From Henriciella sp. (GTDB taxonomy: Bacteria; Pseudomonadota; Alphaproteobacteria; Caulobacterales; Hyphomonadaceae), in assembly GCF_029937755.1 (NCBI RefSeq), contig NZ_JAPYPG010000004.1, forward strand, positions 355,366 through 419,365: a stretch of 64,000 bases of DNA, read 5' to 3'. Positions 17,778-27,500 of the stretch are shown in pieces (position 1 is the stretch's first letter; every line of letters begins with the position of its first letter). Under the pieces are notes generated by a model. It did no database searches. It was not told where the DNA came from and saw nothing but the letters and a program-made list of their open reading frames with translations. Position numbers and translations under genes: made by a program.

Positions 17778-18455
17778 ATGCGCCGCTATTTCCTGTTCGC
17801 ATCCGCCTCAGCGCTTATTGCCCTGTCGGCCAGCGCCGATCCCCTGCTTGAGAAGGCGCGCGCGGCGACCGAAGCCGAGGGCCCGCTCTATGCCTATGAA
17901 ATGGAATATTTCGATGGCGAGGTGCGCGCGACCGGCAAGATCGATCCGAGCCAGCCGGAAGGCCAGCGCATTACCGTCTACACGCCGGACGAAAGCGAAC
18001 GCGACGAGGGTTTCCGCAAGGCCATCGAGAGCCTCGACGCCGACGTGACCGGCGATATTTTCTGCGATGACTTTGCCAGCCAGATTCCCGATAGCGCCCG
18101 CCGGACCGAAGAGACCGGCGATGAAGTCCACTATGCCTTCACCCCCGAAGCTGACGCAGACGCGGACGACATGGAACGCAAGATCATGAAGAAGATCGAT
18201 GCCAGCGCCGTGGTCAGCAAGAGCGACGGCCAGATCCTCGCCTTCCGCATGTCACTGCCCAAGCCCTTCAAGCCGGCCCTGGTGGCGAAGATCAATACCT
18301 TCCAGCTCGATGCGAGCTGCGCGCGGGCCCCTGATGGGCGCACCTATCTCGAGGACATGCAGCTCGACATTTCGGGCTCGGCAATGATGCAAGCCTTCGA
18401 CCAGACGACATCGCGCCGGATCACAAAGCTGCTCGAGCCGGTCACGACGCCCTAG
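17778..18455 (+). CDS. Exported hypothetical protein
   Basis: 225 residues. A signal peptide (MRRYFLFASASALIALSASA, cut before DPLL) is followed by an acidic soluble domain with two cysteines (ADVTGDIFCDDF and LDASCARA) that could form a disulfide. No known domain recognised. A promoter must lie in the 100 bp between it and the divergent helicase. Its stop overlaps the stop of the convergent serine hydrolase. Confidence 0.7.
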   Translation: MRRYFLFASASALIALSASADPLLEKARAATEAEGPLYAYEMEYFDGEVRATGKIDPSQPEGQRITVYTPDESERDEGFRKAIESLDADVTGDIFCDDFASQIPDSARRTEETGDEVHYAFTPEADADADDMERKIMKKIDASAVVSKSDGQILAFRMSLPKPFKPALVAKINTFQLDASCARAPDGRTYLEDMQLDISGSAMMQAFDQTTSRRITKLLEPVTTP

Positions 18456-19927
18456 TCGTTATATTCGGCTTCCGCTTCGGAGGCCTGCATCCGGGCTTCG
18501 ATCCGGTCGGTATCGCCAAGATTGACGGCGGAGATCACGTCACGGGTGAAGGAGACGATGTCGAAGCGCTCGCCCTCTGCGGTGTCGAAACCACGCCGGA
18601 CGATGACGAGATTGCGCGACGGGATGATGACCATGTACTGGCCGCGATTGCCGATCCCGGCGAAGGTGTCGCTCGGAATGCCATCGAAGCTGTCGAGCAG
18701 CCAGAAGCTGGCGCCATAGCCGAGAGAGTTTGGATCGGAACGGTCGGGCTGTGCCGGTCCGGGCGTCGAGACGAAATCTGCCCAGCCTTCCTTGAGGATA
18801 CGCTCGCCGGCCCATTCGCCATCCTGGATGTAGAGCTGGCCGAGGCGGGCCATGTCGCGCGCCGTCATCCAGACCTGGCTTGAAGAGACAAAGTCGCCGC
18901 CCCAGTCGGTTTCGAGCGTGGTGTTGAGCGCGCCGATCTTCCACAGCACTTCCTCATAGGGGAAGCGCCAGTAGCGCTGATCGTCATCCAGTGCTTCGCG
19001 AAGGCCGCGCATGGCAGAGAGGGTGTCGTAATTGGCGTATTTGAAGCGCTCACCAGGGGTAACTTCCAGCGGATTGACGAGCGCCGTGTCGGTCACGCGT
19101 GCGCCGCCAAAATAGGTCCGGTCCGTACGGCTGCCCGTGACACCGGAATCCAGGCCGCTTGCCATCTGCAACACATTGCGCAGCGTGATCTCGCGGCGCG
19201 GATCACCGCCGGCGGTCCAGTTCTTCACGAGCGCCGGATAGTCGAGATCCATGATGCCGTTTTCGAGCGCGGCGCCGATAATGGTCGCGGTCAGCGACTT
19301 GGCGACCGACCAGGTGCGCTGCGGCGTGGTTGCATCGATGCCGCGTGCATAGCGTTCGGTCATCAGCTGGCCGTCCTTGACGATGACGACCGCGCTGGTA
19401 CGCGTGCCGCGGCCATAGGTCTGGCCATCAAAGGCGAAGTTGACTGCCGGTTCGAGCCGCATCTGGTAGAAACTGGAGTCGATCAGCTGCACGTCCGAGC
19501 CGATGGCCGTGGACACGTCGCGCGCCTGGCGCTGCACCTCTCCGGCGAAACGGGGCAGCCAGTCAGCCGCGCTCGGATCGGCCCCGATGGGCAGCAGCGA
19601 GCAGCCAAAGCCGGAGCGCCAGGCCGCAATGCGCGGCGGTTCACCCGGAGCATAGCGCACGGCGACGGTGCGCTGGCGGTCACTGATGCGGGCCTCGGAG
19701 ACCTCACGCATCGGATCGCGATAGTCGGTATAGATGCCGTCGAGTTCGTTATAGTCGATTTCGGATTTCGACTGATCGGCCGTGAAAGTGGCGGAACACG
19801 TGAAAAGCGCCTTGTACCCGGCGGCCAGCGCATTCTTCATGATCTCCGTATCGCCGCCTTCCTGAGCGGTGGCGAGCGAGGGGAAAGCAAGCGCGACAAC
19901 GAGTGCGCTCAAGGCTGTCAGACGCAT
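18452..19927 (-). CDS. Exported serine hydrolase, class C beta-lactamase fold
   Basis: 491 residues with a signal peptide (MRLTALSALVVALAFPSLATAQ). The SxxK catalytic motif is SVAK in TWSVAKSLTATIIG (about residue 205). YANYDT corresponds to the YxN motif. This arrangement resembles 6-aminohexanoate-dimer hydrolase/EstB-type beta-lactamase-related esterases rather than true beta-lactamases. About 140 N-terminal residues precede the catalytic domain and are of unknown role. It is probably a periplasmic esterase or amidase. Confidence 0.87.
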   Translation of the reverse strand: MRLTALSALVVALAFPSLATAQEGGDTEIMKNALAAGYKALFTCSATFTADQSKSEIDYNELDGIYTDYRDPMREVSEARISDRQRTVAVRYAPGEPPRIAAWRSGFGCSLLPIGADPSAADWLPRFAGEVQRQARDVSTAIGSDVQLIDSSFYQMRLEPAVNFAFDGQTYGRGTRTSAVVIVKDGQLMTERYARGIDATTPQRTWSVAKSLTATIIGAALENGIMDLDYPALVKNWTAGGDPRREITLRNVLQMASGLDSGVTGSRTDRTYFGGARVTDTALVNPLEVTPGERFKYANYDTLSAMRGLREALDDDQRYWRFPYEEVLWKIGALNTTLETDWGGDFVSSSQVWMTARDMARLGQLYIQDGEWAGERILKEGWADFVSTPGPAQPDRSDPNSLGYGASFWLLDSFDGIPSDTFAGIGNRGQYMVIIPSRNLVIVRRGFDTAEGERFDIVSFTRDVISAVNLGDTDRIEARMQASEAEAEYND

Positions 19928-20039
19928 ATATTGGCTCCATATCGTTCGCTGGCACGCCCTGCCAGCATAGAGGTTTGAGTGTCTCTCCCATGCTGAAAAG
20001 GCAGAAACATGGCAGTAAAATACTTCGCCCCTGCCCTAT

Positions 20040-21080
20040 ATGATTCGCATGATCCGTCCCGACCTGCTGCTCTGCCCGACACCAAAGGGCCTCTACTGCC
20101 CGCCGGGCGACTTCTATATCGATCCCGTACGCGGCGCCGTCGACCGGGCCGTGGTCACCCATGGCCATGCCGACCATGCCCGGGCCGGTCATGCGCATGT
20201 CCTCGCCACGCCGGAAACACTTGCCATCATGGCCTCGCGCTATGGTGAGGATTTCGCCGGATCCACGCAGGCGATCGAATATGGTGAGACCGTTGAGATC
20301 AATGGTGTCACGGTCTGGATGTCACCGGCCGGCCATGTCCTCGGCTCCGCACAGGTCGTTGTGGAATGGAAAGGGCTGCGCATGGTCTGCACGGGCGACT
20401 ACAAGCGCCGCCGCGATCCGACCTGCCGCGCCTTCGAGCCGGTGCCGGACACCCATGTCTTCATCTCCGAGGCAACCTTCGGCCTGCCGGTCTTCCGCCA
20501 TCCTGATACCGACGGTGAGATCGCCAAGCTGCTCGACAGCGTCCGCATGCTGCCGGAACGCACGCACCTTGTTGGCGTCTATGCCCTGGGTAAGGCGCAG
20601 CGGGTCATCAAGCTGCTGCGTGAGGCCGGCTATCACGACACGCTCTACATCCACGGGGCGCTGGAGAAGCTCTGCCAGCTTTACGAGGATCACGGCGTCG
20701 CGCTGGGGCCGCTTGAGACCGCCACGCTCGACACAAAGGAACGCGGCGCGCAGGAGCGGTTTCGCGGCAAGATCATCCTCGGACCACCATCCTCCTTTCA
20801 CGACAAATGGGGGCGGCGCTTTCCCGATCCCCTGCCCTGCTTTGCCAGCGGCTGGATGGGGGTGCGCCAGCGGGCGAAGCAGTCAGGCGTCGAACTGCCG
20901 CTCATCATTTCCGACCATGCCGACTGGGACGAGCTGACCGACACGGTGCGTGAAGTCGATCCGGAAGAGCTCTGGATCACCCATGGCCGCGAGGATGCGC
21001 TGGTCCGCTGGGCGGAGCTGGAAGGCCGCAAGGCAAGGCCGCTGAGGCTGGTCGGCTATGAGGATGAAAACCTCGACTAG
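20040..21080 (+). CDS. Ligase-associated metallo-beta-lactamase exonuclease
   Basis: 346 residues. The metal site THGHADHARAGH (HxHxDH, about residue 40) and later HVLGSAQV, CTGDYKRR and SDHADWDEL place it in the beta-CASP-like nuclease branch related to CPSF/Artemis, annotated as ligase-associated DNA damage response exonuclease. Starts at 20040 or 20049 are possible; neither has a strong ribosome site. It should work with the helicase (15116) and ligase (21941). Confidence 0.88.
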   Translation: MIRMIRPDLLLCPTPKGLYCPPGDFYIDPVRGAVDRAVVTHGHADHARAGHAHVLATPETLAIMASRYGEDFAGSTQAIEYGETVEINGVTVWMSPAGHVLGSAQVVVEWKGLRMVCTGDYKRRRDPTCRAFEPVPDTHVFISEATFGLPVFRHPDTDGEIAKLLDSVRMLPERTHLVGVYALGKAQRVIKLLREAGYHDTLYIHGALEKLCQLYEDHGVALGPLETATLDTKERGAQERFRGKIILGPPSSFHDKWGRRFPDPLPCFASGWMGVRQRAKQSGVELPLIISDHADWDELTDTVREVDPEELWITHGREDALVRWAELEGRKARPLRLVGYEDENLD

Positions 21081-21143
21081 CCGGATTTGCCGTCAGCAGG
21101 TTTCGGGCGCATAGTCCCGCCTCCAGAGAAGTGAGGGGACGCC

Positions 21144-21482
21144 ATGCGCGCCATTCTTTTTGCCGGGCTTTGCACAAGCCTGCTGGGCGCTTGCCACGGC
21201 GCCAATTGCGCAGGAGGCGAGCCTGACGTCTTCCAGGTCGAAATGCCGGAAATCTCGGCCATCAGCGCGCGCAGCATGGCGGTAGACGAGGTGTATTCCC
21301 GCCATCCGACCCGCGCCCTGATCGACTTCGCCAATGTCGAACAGACCGCAGCCGAGCCAGCCACATACCGGGTCCATGTCGAACTTACAGGCGCGCCTGA
21401 GCGCCGGGCGATCTATGACGTGGACGTGAGCGAGACCCCGGATGGCCGGCTGGAGGTCACGAATTTCGAAAAGGCGCAGTGA
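21144..21482 (+). CDS. Small putative lipoprotein
   Basis: 112 residues. The lipobox LLGAC (Cys near residue 17) follows a short hydrophobic signal (MRAILFAGLCTS). The mature part is a small beta-rich domain (YRVHVELTGAPERRAIYDVDVS). GAGGGG precedes the ATG. It lies between the exonuclease and ligase genes of the repair set with no obvious link to DNA repair. Family unknown. Confidence 0.65.
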   Translation: MRAILFAGLCTSLLGACHGANCAGGEPDVFQVEMPEISAISARSMAVDEVYSRHPTRALIDFANVEQTAAEPATYRVHVELTGAPERRAIYDVDVSETPDGRLEVTNFEKAQ

Positions 21483-21485
21483 GGC

Positions 21486-21917
21486 TTATTTCAGGATCTT
21501 GAAACTTGCATTGGCCCGGGCGACCGGTTCGCCATCGGCCAGTACAAGGCAATCGGTGAAGCAGAGCGAGCCACCCGTCTTCACAAAGTGGGTATCCACC
21601 TCAAGCCAGCTACCGAGCTTTGCCGGCCCAAGATAGTCCGTCGTCAGGCTGACCGTGACGAGGCCTTTCACCGTATCGCGCCCCTCGGTGCGCAGCGCCG
21701 CGCCGGCACTGAGGCCCATTGCATTATCGGCCAGCGAGGCAATCAGGCCGCCATGGACAAGCCCGCGTGAATTGCAGTGAGCTTCCCGCAAACGCACGCC
21801 GATCATGACCTTTCGCGGGTCCTGTCGCGAGTAGAGCGGCTCCCACGGATCCGTAAATGGCGAGGTGCGGAAGTGACGCTCGAAGCCGGAGGGCACATCC
21901 GTGGCTGTCATTGTCAT
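21486..21917 (-). CDS. PaaI-family hotdog thioesterase
   Basis: 143 residues. The hotdog helix with HGGLIASLADNAMG (the PaaI-type HGG motif) is near residue 55, followed by VSLTTDYLGPAKLG. The ATG follows GGAGG. It is convergent with the lipoprotein gene and divergent from the DNA ligase. Members hydrolyse aryl- or acyl-CoA thioesters; the substrate is unknown. Confidence 0.88.
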   Translation of the reverse strand: MTMTATDVPSGFERHFRTSPFTDPWEPLYSRQDPRKVMIGVRLREAHCNSRGLVHGGLIASLADNAMGLSAGAALRTEGRDTVKGLVTVSLTTDYLGPAKLGSWLEVDTHFVKTGGSLCFTDCLVLADGEPVARANASFKILK

Positions 21918-21940
21918 CGCGGCCTCCTATCTCTTTGCCG

Positions 21941-23581
21941 ATGCAGGCCTTTTCCGACCTCCTCGAACGGCTGATCCTGACCCCGTCACGAAACGGGAAG
22001 ATCGACCTTCTTGTAAATTACTTCACTAGTGAAGTAAATCCGGCCCGGGGATGGGGTCTCGCCGTGCTGACCGGCGAACTCGACATTCCCGGCGTGAAGG
22101 CGGGGACCATCCGCAAACTCGTGGAAGCGCGCACCGACCCGGAACTCTTCCGGATGTCGTATGATTATGTCGGCGACCTTGCCGAGACGGTCAGTCTCGT
22201 CTGGCCCGGGCAGCGCGGCGCGAACCGCGTGCCGCCGATTGAGGACGTGGTCGAGACACTGCTCGGCGCAACCCGGGCCGAGGGCGAACGCCTGGTGGCC
22301 GGGTGGCTCGACATGCTCGACCCGAAAGGCCGCTGGGCGCTTCTCAAGATGGTGACGGGCGGGCTCCGCATCGGCGTGTCGGCGCGGCTGACAAAGGTCG
22401 CGCTGGCGGAAATGGGCGGGGTGGAGCCCGGCGAGATCGAGGAAATCTGGCACGGGCTGGAGCCGCCCTATGAGAGCCTGTTCGACTGGCTCGACGGGAA
22501 TGCCGAGAAACCATCGCCGGACATCGCCGCGCCCTTCCGGCCGGTCATGCTCGCCCATCCGCTGGTCACCAAGGACAAGCGCGACGACCCGGACGCCATC
22601 GATCCGGAGATGATCGACCCGGCCATCTTCGCAGCCGAATGGAAGTATGACGGCATCCGCGTCCAGGCGGTCTCGGAGCGCGGGACGCGGCGGATCTATA
22701 CGCGCACCGGCGACGATATCTCTCACACCTTTCCCGATGTGCTGGCCGGCATGGACTTCGAGGCCGCAATCGACGGCGAGCTGCTGATCCGGGCGCCTGA
22801 TGGCGGTGTCGCGCCGTTCAACGCACTGCAGCAGCGCCTTAACCGCAAGACGGTGACGAAGAAGCAGATGGAGGCGCGACCGGCCTTTATCCGGGCCTAT
22901 GACCTCCTTGTCGAAGGTGAGGAAGATCTGCGCCAGCTTCCTTTCAGGGACCGGCGCAAGCGGCTGGAAGACTTCGTGGAGTCCGTGGAAAGCCACCGGA
23001 TCGACCTCTCGCCGCTGGTGCCTGTCACCACGCTTGAAGCACTTGAGGAACACCGCAACACGCCTCCTGCGCCCGAGATCGAAGGCCTGATGCTGAAACG
23101 CTGGGACAGCGTCTATGAAGCGGGACGCCCGACAGGACCATGGTGGAAATGGAAGCGTGATCCGTTCCTGGTCGATGCCGTCCTGCTCTACGCTCAGCGC
23201 GGCCATGGGCGCCGCTCCAGTTTCTATTCCGACTTTACCTTCGGCGTGTGGCGCGAAGGGGAGAACGGACGCGAACTGACGCCGGTGGGCAAGGCCTATT
23301 TCGGCTTCACCGATGAGGAGCTGAAACAGCTCGACAAGTTCGTGCGCGAGAACACAATCGACCGGTTCGGGCCTGTGCGCGCGGTAACGGCGACAGAGGA
23401 CAAGGGGCTGGTGCTCGAAGTCGCGTTCGAGGGGCTGCAGCGCTCGCCCCGCCACAAGTCCGGCCTCGCCATGCGCTTCCCGCGCATCAACCGCATCCGC
23501 TGGGACAAGCCGTCGGCCGAAGCTGACTGGCTGGCGACGCTGGAGAAGATGCTGCCCGACGATCCGCTGGCGGGGGACTGA
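21941..23581 (+). CDS. ATP-dependent DNA ligase (ligase-associated repair set)
   Basis: 546 residues from the ATG at 21941. Motif I is WKYDGIRVQ with the adenylated Lys; later motifs include DGELLI (motif III), EGLMLKRW (motif IV) and WWKWKRDP (motif V). The N-terminal ~190 residues are the DNA-binding domain, which contains RGWGLAVLTG and LRIGVS. It is a non-essential repair ligase. Within the N-terminal domain a 20-bp perfect palindrome (22018-22037) uses codons more AT-rich than the rest of the gene. Confidence 0.92.
   Translation: MQAFSDLLERLILTPSRNGKIDLLVNYFTSEVNPARGWGLAVLTGELDIPGVKAGTIRKLVEARTDPELFRMSYDYVGDLAETVSLVWPGQRGANRVPPIEDVVETLLGATRAEGERLVAGWLDMLDPKGRWALLKMVTGGLRIGVSARLTKVALAEMGGVEPGEIEEIWHGLEPPYESLFDWLDGNAEKPSPDIAAPFRPVMLAHPLVTKDKRDDPDAIDPEMIDPAIFAAEWKYDGIRVQAVSERGTRRIYTRTGDDISHTFPDVLAGMDFEAAIDGELLIRAPDGGVAPFNALQQRLNRKTVTKKQMEARPAFIRAYDLLVEGEEDLRQLPFRDRRKRLEDFVESVESHRIDLSPLVPVTTLEALEEHRNTPPAPEIEGLMLKRWDSVYEAGRPTGPWWKWKRDPFLVDAVLLYAQRGHGRRSSFYSDFTFGVWREGENGRELTPVGKAYFGFTDEELKQLDKFVRENTIDRFGPVRAVTATEDKGLVLEVAFEGLQRSPRHKSGLAMRFPRINRIRWDKPSAEADWLATLEKMLPDDPLAGD
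22018..22037. repeat. 20-bp perfect palindrome inside ligase coding sequence
   Basis: TTACTTCACTAGTGAAGTAA is self-complementary over all 20 bases. It encodes the YFTSEV stretch of the ligase, where homologues normally have a Pro/Asp-rich turn of the same length. It is markedly AT-rich for this genome. Possible operator, or a hairpin-forming stretch near the mRNA 5' end. Confidence 0.7.
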
Positions 23582-23634
23582 ATATCCTGCAGCCGATCCG
23601 GGACGATGAAGGCCAGGTAGCTCAGTAGACGCCT

Positions 23635-23655
23635 CCCTGCGGCTGGACCGCAGGG
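23635..23655. terminator. GC-rich hairpin after the ligase gene
   Basis: CCCTGCGG and CCGCAGGG form a perfect 8-bp stem with a CTGGA loop, about 55 bp past the ligase stop. No T-tract follows, so termination is uncertain. The remaining spacer to 23775 shows nothing else. Confidence 0.45.
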
Positions 23656-23774
23656 TCCATCGCCCGTGAGCTGTGGCAGGCTCAGCACTGAGGAGATGGG
23701 CACCGCGGTCAAGCTTTCAGACAATAAGCACGCATATGTTTGAGATCAGGCCTGCCCGGTTTAGGTGACAAGGC

Positions 23775-24527
23775 ATGAAACCCGCCCAGCCCTATCTGCT
23801 CCTTCTCGTCGCTATCCTTCAATGGACCGCCCCTCTGCTGCCCTTTGCCGGCCTCGGGGAAACGATCGGGACGCAGGCCCGCGAAGGCGGCATTCCGCCT
23901 GAGCTGCCCCCTGGCATTTTCTTCTCGATCTGGAGCGTGATCTTCACGCTTTACCTTGCTTTCGCGCTGATGGCTGTCTTTCGCAGGGGGTATCTGGAAG
24001 ATCATGTCGGCGCACCGCTGCTGCTTGCCGGGGCGGGCAATGTCATCTGGATGCTGGCAGCGCAGTTCATCGGTAATGAGTGGCTGAACTTCGTTCTCCT
24101 GATCCCGATTGTCTGGTTTGCCTGGGAGGCGACAAGACGCCTGCACCTTATGGGCGGTTGGGACGGCACCGGGCCAAGGCTCATCGGGGCCGCGCTGAGC
24201 GGTCTGCTGTCGGGCTGGGCTGTCGTTGCGATCTCGATCTCGGTGCCGAGACTGATGCGCACCATCCTGGACCTCGCGCCGACCGACCAGGTCTGGCTGT
24301 CGCTCTGGTCTGCGCTTGTCCCCGCCGCCATCCTCGCCTGGGTGTTTGCGACACGGGTAAGCCGCTCGCTCTGGTTCTTCGCGGGCCTTGGCTGGGGGCT
24401 GGCCGGGATCGCGATCAATAACTGGACGCGCACCGAGCTTCACTGGCTCGCCATCATGACGGTCGCGGTCGGGCTGTATGTGCTGTGGCGGCGGCTCGCT
24501 TACGGGGCACGGCCCGTCTTCGAATAG
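23775..24527 (+). CDS. TspO/MBR-like multi-pass membrane protein
   Basis: 250 residues, about seven to eight hydrophobic helices, rich in Trp. The segment PPGIFFSIWSVIFTLYLAFAL and the repeated GAGNVIWMLAAQF and NFVLLIPIVWFAWEATRR resemble the tryptophan-rich sensory protein (TspO) fold. The length exceeds the usual ~160, as in the larger TspO-related proteins. Ligand and role are unknown. It converges on podJ with 16 bp between stops. Confidence 0.7.
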   Translation: MKPAQPYLLLLVAILQWTAPLLPFAGLGETIGTQAREGGIPPELPPGIFFSIWSVIFTLYLAFALMAVFRRGYLEDHVGAPLLLAGAGNVIWMLAAQFIGNEWLNFVLLIPIVWFAWEATRRLHLMGGWDGTGPRLIGAALSGLLSGWAVVAISISVPRLMRTILDLAPTDQVWLSLWSALVPAAILAWVFATRVSRSLWFFAGLGWGLAGIAINNWTRTELHWLAIMTVAVGLYVLWRRLAYGARPVFE

Positions 24528-24543
24528 GCCAGCCTGGAACAGA

Positions 24544-27500
24544 TCAGCCGGTCTGGGCGCCTGCAGCGACCATTTCGTTCAGGGTCGCGACGGTCTCCGG
24601 CGTGATCGATCCGGTGGCCTGCAGGTTTGCGTCCTGCTGGTAGCTTGTGATCGCCGCACGTGTTCCAGCGCCCATCACGCCATCGGCCGGCCCGGCTTCA
24701 TAGCCAAGCGCGTTGAGGACCGTCTGCGTGGCGCGCACCTGCTCGGTTGATGCCCCTTGCCAGGCTTGCTGATCGAACTGGCCATTGGCGCGACCGGATT
24801 GTTCTGCCGCCGTCCAGGTCGCAGCCCGGCGCTGGGCCTGCTGGGCCGCATCGAGCGAGACCTTCGCGCGCAGCTCCTCGACCTTGTCGATTGCGCCTTC
24901 ATCGCCCTGATTATGGGCGACTTCGTACCAGTAGAGCGCTTCGGTCGGGCTCGGTGAGATACCGAGACCGGCTTCATAGAGAACGGCGAGATTGTACTGG
25001 CTGTCGGTCAGGCCATAGTCGGCGGCCTTGCGGAACCATTCAACGGCGGCGGCATAGCTCTGCTGGCCGCCTTCGCCTTCGGCATAATAGACAGCGAGAT
25101 CGTGCATCGCCTTGACGTTGCCGCCTTCAGCGGCGCGCTCGGTCCACTGGCGGGCGGCTGCGAGATCCTTCGGCACACCAAGGCCGCGCTCATGCAGCTT
25201 GGCGAGACGGTACTGGGCCGCCGGCTCACCGGCTTCGGCTGACTTGCGGACAAGGCTCGGCCCACTGGTATAGTCGCCAGCGTCAAGGCGCTGCTCACCA
25301 AGGATCAACTGAGCGGCGGAATTGCCTTCCGAAGCCGCCGTTTCGAGCGTCGGGGCCTTCGGGATTTCCGGCAGGCTTGCAAAGTCGACAGCCGGCGCAG
25401 CTGGTTCGGCTGCTTCCGGCTCAGGCGTAATGGCGGCCTCTTCCTCGAACAGGTCGTCCTCGACAGCCGCCTCGTCCTCGGGGCTCAGGCCAGCCAGTTC
25501 GGCGGTCGCCAGCGGATTGATCTCCGGAACCGTTTGAGGCTCGAGCTCTGCAACGGCAGCCTCTTCCGGCAACGCCGCCGAGGTCTGGTCAGCCGCTACC
25601 GGCTCGCTGGCAGGGATGACGGGGCGGCCGGGATCTTCCTGCAGGCCGCGGAGTGTAATGAACGTACCGGCCGCGGCCGTCGCCAGTGCCACGACAGAGA
25701 CAGCGGCGACAAGCGGAATGCGGGACTTGCCGCGAGAGCCGCCATTGTTGCCAAAAGCGTGGCGTGAATGCGGATCGGCTGTGGCCGCCATGGCAGCCTT
25801 GCGGGCGCGGGACAGATAATCCATCGCCTCACGGTCTTCCTCAAGCGCACCCTGCTCTTCTGTTGCAGGCTCTTCTTCGGTGTCGGCGACGAGCTCGTCT
25901 TCCGTCTCATCGGCTTCGTCATCGAAGGCCTCCGACCCCGTCAGGACATCCTCGTCATCATCATCACCGAAAATATCGCTGTCGCGGGTTTCCTCGGCGG
26001 CGTCTTCCCAACCGCCCAGCTCTGCGAGCGGGTCCTCGTCCGCCTCGTCGGGCTCTTCCGGCAGGTCGGCCATGAATTCCGGTGAGGCCTCCGCCGTCTC
26101 GTCCTCTGTCAGGCCTTCTTCCTCGGTAAGGTCGTCCAGCTCGGAGATGTCCGGCACGCCAGCCTCGAAGGCGGCTTCATCGTCGGGTTCATCCTCTTCG
26201 GCGAGCAGCTCGTCATCGTCGATCTCGATCTCGAAGATGTCGTCGCCGGTGGCGTCCTCCGGCGCGCTCACATCGTTTTCGGCCTGGACCTCGATGGCGT
26301 CCTCTGCCGGCAGGTCTTCAGTGTCGAAACGCAGCGCGTTGGCCTCGTCTATCGCATCGCCGAAATGGTCATAGGCCGGCGGGGCAAAGTCAGGCTCTTC
26401 GTGGCGTTCTGTCTCGGCATGCGGCGGCGTCGTGAAATCTTCCAGCGCTTCCAGGCGCGTGGCCAGCGAGGCGATGGCCTTCTGGACCGGCGACATGGCG
26501 GAGGCCTGCTGCTGCTGCATCCGGTCGATCCGGTCGGACACGCCGGACAGCGCGTCGGAGAGGCGCATGCTCTGCTGCTTGCGGGCCGAATCCATCGACT
26601 CCTTCAGCTCGTTAAAGGCGCGCTCCTGACGGGCCTGCAGGCGCTGGGCGACGTTGGAAACCTGTTCACCAACCTGTTCGATGGCATTGGCGCTGCGTTG
26701 CTCGCTTTCCTCGACGCGGTCATCGAACCGGTCGGCAAGCGATTTCATCTGATCCGTGATCTTGTCGATCACCTCATCATTCTGCGCACCGAACTGGTCG
26801 AACCGGTCACTGACTTCCTGGGTCAGCTTGTCCATGTCGGCGCGCACGCCTTCGACGGCCTCGCCGGGATCGCGCGATTCAACTTCGCGCAGGCGCCGGT
26901 CAAGCGATGAGGAGATACGCCCAACCTGGCTGGTCATGCCCTCGAGCGCGCGACTGGAGCGTTCCTCGCTGGCGGACATGCGCTTCTGGAGACTATCGAC
27001 AGACTCCTCGATGGCCTGCATCTGTTCCGGAGCCGCGGCCGAGGCTGCCTGCTCGATCTCGCGGGCGAGTTCCTCGCGGGCCGTTTCGATCGAACCGCGC
27101 AGCTCGGCAGCCAGGCCATCGAACCGGCTCTCGAACTGCGACCGGAGTTCAGCGGCCGCCTCCGGGGAGGCATGTTTGGCGATATCGTCAATGCGCTCAT
27201 CAAGGCGGTTGAATGTCTGCTCAAGGCCCTGAAGCGCGGAATTCGTCGTCTCCTCGGCGCGGTGCAGGCGCTCCTGCATACGCGTCATGACCGACTCGAT
27301 CGAGGTCAATGCGCCGGCAACGTCCCCTTCAACAGCGCCCATGCGCTCATTGAACTGGTCAATGCGCGACAGTTTCGAGGCGACATTGGTTTCGAGATCG
27401 GAGAGGCGGTCAGCCAGGTGTTTCGTCGTCCCCTCGGACCGCGCCTCAGCCTGCTGAAGCGACTTGCCGACCTGTTCTTCCATGCCGGAAACGCGTTTGC

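Noticed and set aside
23611..23700. GGTAGCTCAG-like string after the ligase gene, reminiscent of a tRNA D-arm
   Set aside because: No matching anticodon or T-arm follows; only a simple hairpin (23635-23655) is supported.
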